Assembly (NCBI RefSeq): GCF_020921035.1
Contig: NC_063155.1
Coordinates: 26,219,294 to 26,283,293, forward strand
DNA from: Rhodamnia argentea
Taxonomy: Eukaryota; Streptophyta; Magnoliopsida; Myrtales; Myrtaceae
Direction: 5' to 3'
Length of the DNA stretch: 64,000 nt
Shown: positions 59,401 through 64,000 of the stretch, in pieces
Layout of the letters: the number at the start of each line of letters is the position of its first letter
Numbering within the stretch: the first letter of the stretch is position 1
The notes under the pieces: model-generated
Database searches by the model: none
Told to the model about the DNA's origin: nothing
Seen by the model: only the letters and a program-made list of their open reading frames with translations
Translations under genes and position numbers: made by a program

Positions 59401-59730
59401 ATTTGAAAAAGCATTCACAGTATTGGAGAAGTCGCGCTGAAGCACAACCATCAATCAAGCAGGAATGACTCTCGGCTATACTCGAAAACAACCCAAATTC
59501 AGCTTCCCCCCCCAACTAAGTTCAAACTAGAGAGAAATGAAGCTCAACCGAATCTAAAGCACCAGCAAGAAGGCAACAGAGGACACAAGTGAGAATCCGA
59601 AGCGAAGATCGCGCTTCTAATCGATCGCAATCGGTTTACCGTCGCGCTTGAGGGTTTTGGAGAGAGCGAGTGCGGAGAACAACAACGGCGAGACGAGGAT
59701 CGCAAGAATCGCCAGCGGGAAGCGCGCCAT
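56410..59730 (-). CDS. Secreted leucine-rich repeat protein (no kinase domain)
   Basis: Eleven exons on the minus strand: 59640-59730, 59150-59297, 58887-58958, 58508-58579, 58162-58233, 57876-58019, 57703-57783, 57530-57601, 57306-57377, 56601-56672 and 56410-56500. They sum to 328 residues. A signal peptide (MARFPLAILAILVSPLLFSALA) is followed by an LRR N-terminal cap (DDPCGDGDLPPWSGVTC). About ten plant-type LRRs follow with the LxGxIP pattern (LTGPIPPQIGRL, FKGEIPAELANLPEL, MSGIIPAEIARIPKL), and the C-terminus is short (SDSEFLF). There is no membrane span or kinase, so the product should be extracellular. Nearly every repeat is one 72-base exon. The likely Arabidopsis match is At5g61240, neighbour of GUS1. 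Confidence 0.93.
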
Positions 59731-60082
59731 TAGAGGGCGCCCGGATCTGTGGAGTTTGAGGTATTGGCGCCGACGGCGAATTGATCTTCTTCTTCTTCTT
59801 CTTCTTCTTCTTGGGCGAAGTGGGGATATGAAATTCTCAGTCCGCAGTGGAGATTGTCAGATCTGAAAAGCGAACAGGATCGGGGATCATCCACCGACGG
59901 GGCGGGTTCAATTTCTCTGATTTTATGAAAAATTACTGAAAACGATAATGAGCATAAAAAGAAAATAGATATGTGAGGTTTTATTGCGTCTATACGCGGA
60001 AATGCTCGCCTGCTCTTCAAATTTTTATTTATTTTTTTTCCTGTGACAAATAATTTATAAACCTTGTCATGAAAGTACAAAA
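59731..60082 (-). promoter_or_regulatory. Leader of the LRR gene with CTT microsatellite
   Basis: A (CTT)9-type repeat lies at 59785-59812, which on the gene's own strand is GAA-rich leader sequence 55-85 bases before the ATG. No core promoter is certain. Confidence 0.45.
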
Positions 60083-60445
60083 TAGTGATGATCGGTTCCC
60101 AATTTGATCCGATCCCATCTCGAAATCGGGAACTGAATCCAAGGGACTTGTTCCTAGTTTTCGGAATCGAGGATCGGACCGGTCCGACTCTATTCTTGGG
60201 CGGTCCAAAGGAACCTATGGCTTGTACTTTAAACACATAAGAGTTTAAATATTTTTTCAAAGATTTTAAAGAAATAACATTAAAACTAAAAAAAAAAATT
60301 GTAGGTTCGGTTCGGGCAATTCATGTGGACGATTTCACCTTCGGAATCGGGAATTACTAAATCTGTTTTTATGGAATTGGGAATCGAAGAGAACTCGACC
60401 AAACCAAACGATCCGATCCGGACGGTTCTTTTTGCTCACCTCTGG
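60083..60445. mobile_element. hAT-type MITE
   Basis: Ends TAGTGATGATCGG and (inward from the right) CCAGAGGTGAGCAAA, flanked by GTACAAAA (60075-60082) and GTACAATA (60446-60453), 7 of 8 matching. The interior has paired GGTTCCCAATTTGATCCGATCCC-like phrases in both senses. Non-coding. Confidence 0.7.
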
Positions 60446-60670
60446 GTACAATATAATTAAGTCCTAAAATTTGTCAAATTAGTGCAATCGAGTCCTTCAG
60501 TTAACCATGTCCAATTCGACTAATGTAAAATATCGATGTGGCTAAAATAAGAAAGATAAGGTCCAAATGACTGTTATCATTAGAATTTTGATCACGGCAT
60601 GAAATGACATGGATAGTCAGCATTGATGTGACGATAACGGGCCGTTTTGCCACCTTATTTCATCCTTAAC
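60446..60670. mobile_element. Possible long-inverted-repeat MITE
   Basis: Sequence such as TTAAGTCCTAAAATTTGTCAAATTAGTGCAATCG, AATATCGATGTGGC and TCAGCATTGATGTGACG resembles the phrases of the 7.8-8.3 kb element. The right arm is incomplete, so this is probably a truncated or degraded copy. Confidence 0.35.
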
Positions 60671-61116
60671 ATAATGGAAATTTGATGATTTATTTTCTTT
60701 CCGCTCTTTTCCTTTTTTAACCATGGAAAATTACTGTTTATCTAGTTCCTGCACAGAGTAATTTCAAACCGAACCCAGCAGTGTGTGTTTCCTTCTGTTT
60801 TTGTTTTTTTGTTTTTGTTTTTTTAATTCTCCATAGTGAAGCAAATCCAAACAAATAAGAGTTTCGAGTTCTAATCATTCTAAGGAAACCGGTTAAGCAA
60901 GTTAGAGTTTGTACAAAAGCCACTTTTTTTTGGGAGGGTAAAAATTTCAAATAAGAACTTGAAGTGCCCTCATTTTCTCAAATAAGAGCTTGAAATAGAT
61001 ATTATTTCAAATAAAAACTTGAAACGCCTTCATTGTTTTAAAGAATGATTTGACCAATGGCATTTTCCTCGTTTTTTTACTTTTATCTTTTCCATTTCTT
61101 TTTTTTTTAATTTGTT

Positions 61117-61165
61117 GCGGCCGGCGAGAGTCCCGTATCCTAGGCCCTCGCCGGTGGTCGGCCAT
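61117..61165. repeat. GC-rich island of MITE type
   Basis: GCGGCCGGCGAGAGTCCC... framed by T-rich and A-rich (AAAAGGAAAG...) runs, the same layout as the cores at 1239-1320 and 8045-8115. It is embedded in an inverted-phrase region (about 60940-61330: AAATAAGAACTTGAA against TTCAAGCCCTTTATTCG), which is probably another MITE. Confidence 0.45.
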
Positions 61166-61339
61166 CGACGAAAAGGAAAGGACCAAAAGAGGAAAAAGAA
61201 AAGAAAAAAGGAAAAAATTACAAAAAAGATGTAAATGACGAAAATATCCTTAGCCATGGCCTTTTTTGAAACATTGAAAATACTTCAAGCCCTTTATTCG
61301 CGAAGCAACATCCAATTTAGGTCCTTATTTGAAATTTTG

Positions 61340-62036
61340 CAATTTTTTTTTTTAGGTCTCAGCATTTTCCATATATTTTTCTATTTTAACTTGCTTCTTG
61401 TGGGGTCATCAATTCGAATTGCTTTCGCTGATATATTGAATTCTCTCTGAATTATCCTGCCGCAGACATTTAAGTCATTAATTTTGGGATCCACATGCTT
61501 TTTGTCGCGTTTACTGATTTGTCAGAGAAGTAAAACTATGTTTTCGATTAAAGTCATGCTTAAAGAGATGTTAAGAAAAGGCCCGACAAGAGCTTGTTTC
61601 CTCGTTGTCCCTAGAAAAGAAAATAGAGTCTCATCTTGATAGCATGACAAGCAATTAACATGAAGAATATACTCGCTTTACTTTTGCTTAATTTAAATTT
61701 TGCGACATATGCCCAATGACTTTTTTCTTAATTAATCACATATACTCAAATTTTTTTTAATATATAAATCTCGATACTCAAAATTCACACCCATGATTTG
61801 TTGAAATTTGGACAATATTTTAAGCCTTGACGGGGAATGTAAGAACATACATTTTTTACTTAAACTCGGGCCTAAACAAACGGGTCCCAAGTGCTGTATG
61901 CATTCTCAACCTTTAATTGCGTGGCCTAAAAAAGGAAAACAAAAAAAGATTTGATTTTCAAGCTGCTTATGAAAAAGAAAAAATTTGATGGTCACCTTCG
62001 GTTTTTTTTTTTTTTTTGTATTCAATGCTTCAAAAT
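61340..62036. other. Gene-free AT-rich DNA
   Basis: No gene or clear repeat end seen. Confidence 0.35.
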
Positions 62037-62218
62037 GATGAGTGAGCGATTCTAAATTCCTTCTAAGTTCCAGGTGGAACCTGAAACCTACCCGTTGGGA
62101 TCGATTTCTCATTTTTTGGAACTCGAAACCTTCTGCGCATACCTTATAACCTCAAACCTAATATTGCCATAGATTCCAGAGTCTACCCAAATTCTACTTA
62201 TATTCTTTCTCACCCCTA
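62037..62218. mobile_element. Short hAT-type MITE
   Basis: Left end GATGAGTGAGCG, right end inward TAGGGGTGAGAAAG. Flanks are TTCAAAAT (62029-62036) and TTCAAATT (62219-62226), 7 of 8 matching. Inside are 'GGAACCTGAAACCTACC' phrases shared with the two larger family members. Confidence 0.7.
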
Positions 62219-62385
62219 TTCAAATTGACTCATTTATACATCAGCAAACTGCCATTTGTTGCTTTCACCACGGTCTATCATTTCCAAGAGAATGACCCAT
62301 TACAAGTGCATTATAGCATGGTCGTTGACGGGTTTTGCTTTCTCGAATTAGTATAGGGAACGAGGCTTTAAAGGACACTCTTCTC

Positions 62386-62965
62386 AAGAGGTAAGCGTGG
62401 TTTTAAAGTAGAATCGAAAATTAAAAAACCAAATTTGTGAGAATCGGTCTGGTTCCAAGTTCCACAAAATGCAAGTAGGTTCTAGGTTCAAAAAATTAGG
62501 GAATCAGTTCCGACGGGTAAGTTTTAGATATGAAACTTGGAACCTACAAATTAGAATAAATTTTTGTGCTTTTCTTGTTCTAGGTCTTCACGTGATCCAA
62601 CGGAATTTCATGGCGTTCGATGATGAATGTATAATCTAAAGCCACTAGTCTAAGTTTTTATTTTCGGCAATTTCCATGACTAAGACTCTTACTTTGTTAA
62701 TGTTTCATATTTTTCACGTGTCTAAATATAAATTGTGGTTATTAGATTGTAGCAGCAAATAGCGGCATTAAAATTGATGATTCATTACACTCGTTTAATT
62801 AAAAATACATGTAGAATTTGGGTAGACCCTAAAAAAACTCCCGAACCCGTGACGGAATAGATATCGGGTTCTCGGAGTATGCGGGGTAGGTTTCGGATTC
62901 CAAAAATTAAGGAACTAGTTCTGACGGATAGAATTTGGACCGACCCACGGAAACGCTCACCCCTA
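62386..62965. mobile_element. hAT-type MITE
   Basis: Left end AAGAGGTAAGCG, right end inward TAGGGGTGAGCG. Flanks are CTCTTCTC (62378-62385) and CTCTTCCC (62966-62973), 7 of 8 matching. It contains GGTTCCAAGTTCCACAAAATGCAAG-type phrases and their complements. Non-coding, 580 bases. Confidence 0.7.
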
Positions 62966-62973
62966 CTCTTCCC

Positions 62974-64000
62974 CCATTCATATAGACCAGAGGAGCTTCA
63001 CCCGAAAGAGATGCCATGTTGGAGAATCGGCCGATGGATATCGAGCCTGGTTTCGAATAGGGGAGACCGAATCGACCCGCTTTATTCCCCTTGATATCTT
63101 GATACACGCTCCTCCTAAAGGTAAAAGGATATATGCTCGCGAACTGCGATTGAAAATCGCAACCGTAGTGTGATACCGTAATCTTGTGAAGGGTAGATCG
63201 ATCCAAAGTGCGCTTGTTATCCTTATAAATACTCCAATAGTATCATTTAAACATATTTTAGCTTATGGACGATGCTATGATAGCAAAAGGTGAACCTCAT
63301 CTAGAGCCGTATGGGGTCGATAACGAAGACCGCCCCGCCTTATACCACAGCCCAACGGACCCTTGAAGGTGCTGGACGCCCGATCGGGAAAGAGACTCGA
63401 GGAAAAGAAAAACAGGGACAAACTGTGCGCGGCTTAAAGAGCAACTGTAAAGCGAGAACCGTACATATATGGAGCGTAGTAATTGCATGAGATGAAGAGC
63501 TAGCATCCCTCTCTCTTGAGATCTCCCTTCTTTCGGCAATACCCTTGCGAGTCTTTTGACCATACACAACGCCCAGCTGAAGTGACCTGACATCTCCTTA
63601 GCCCTAGCAGCTTTGAAATAAATTTGAACTCGTGGGCTTATTGAAGAAAAGCAGCTAACATTGTCTATCATTACTATGAGTTATTTCGGAAGACACAATC
63701 TTTTAATCAGTGAGTGTCTTATGCAAAATATACGGTGATGGTACGTGGATATACGATTGAGATTTGTACCGTCCGCGATAGTACTGTCACGAAAGCATTT
63801 TCCCCACCACCAAACATCTCTCCTCCCCATAAGAAAAGAAGAAAACCAGCAGAAAACCACAAACACACGATGAATTGAATAACATAGTAAATACACACTC
63901 TATATTTGCAAGGGTTTCATCGGCCATTTCCATGCTTGTTTCTGCTCCATCCTCTCCCTTCCATGAAAAACTCTCTCTCTCTCTCTTTCTCTCTCATGGG
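62974..64000. other. Right edge of window, unassigned, possibly organelle-like
   Basis: The part 63290-63620 is less AT-rich than its surroundings and has no intact plant gene. It contains short GAGCCGTATG and GAACCGTAC words of the kind seen in organelle group II introns, but not in the orientation needed for domain V. A CT microsatellite at 63970-63995 may begin another gene's leader to the right. Confidence 0.25.

Noticed and set aside
63290-63500. Group II intron domain V
   Set aside because: GAGCCGTATG and GAACCGTAC occur, but the second word is in the wrong orientation and distance to form the domain V stem.
1-64000. CRISPR arrays, bacterial operons or phage genes
   Set aside because: The window is intron-bearing plant nuclear DNA; no regularly spaced repeats or bacterial gene organisation are present.

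Overview
This window is plant nuclear DNA, almost certainly from a core eudicot. The genes have GT-AG introns, two are intronless PPR genes, and the spacers are AT-rich and full of small non-autonomous DNA transposons. There is also a piece of plastid DNA (degenerate psbT) and a nuclear-type tRNA-Thr. The repeats have the look of Myrtaceae such as Eucalyptus, but the sequence alone does not prove that; it is my inference.

Layout, left to right. 0-3 kb: plastid fragment and MITEs. 3.0-6.9 kb (+): a two-exon GT61 glycosyltransferase. 7-11.8 kb: MITEs and gene-free DNA. 11.8-17.1 kb (+): a large DUF863 gene with a long CT/GA-rich leader. 20.2-22.3 and 23.6-25.9 kb (+): two intronless PPR genes. 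28.2-35.4 kb (-): a 14-exon macro-domain/CRAL-TRIO (GDAP2-like) gene. 38.8-39.3 and 42.1-42.6 kb (+): a tandem pair of nodulin-related-protein genes. 45.8-46.6 kb (+): a RING-finger membrane protein. 47.3-49.0 kb (-): a six-exon remorin. 50.0-53.4 kb (-): a nine-exon GH79 heparanase-like gene. 54.9 kb (-): tRNA-Thr(AGT). 56.4-59.7 kb (-): an eleven-exon secreted LRR protein. 60-64 kb: hAT-type MITEs and unassigned DNA.

I reconstructed every multi-exon gene by hand from splice sites. In each case the exon lengths sum to an intact frame: 479, 1078, 558, 338, 527 and 328 aa.

The genes are not an operon or a single pathway. What links them is history. As I recall the Arabidopsis map, their closest relatives lie in three separate small clusters: At1g69340-69360 (macro, PPR, DUF863), At2g03360-03440 (GT61, PPR, NRP1) and At5g61240-61280 (LRR, GUS, remorin). 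This window appears to hold one ancestral block that was split and differentially lost in Arabidopsis. I found no convincing new molecular system. The items most worth a second look are the interleaved synteny, the uORFs and uncertain start of the DUF863 gene, the NRP tandem pair with its conserved G-box/TATA promoter, a hAT MITE family with verifiable 8-bp target-site duplications, and two unidentified coding-like fragments.
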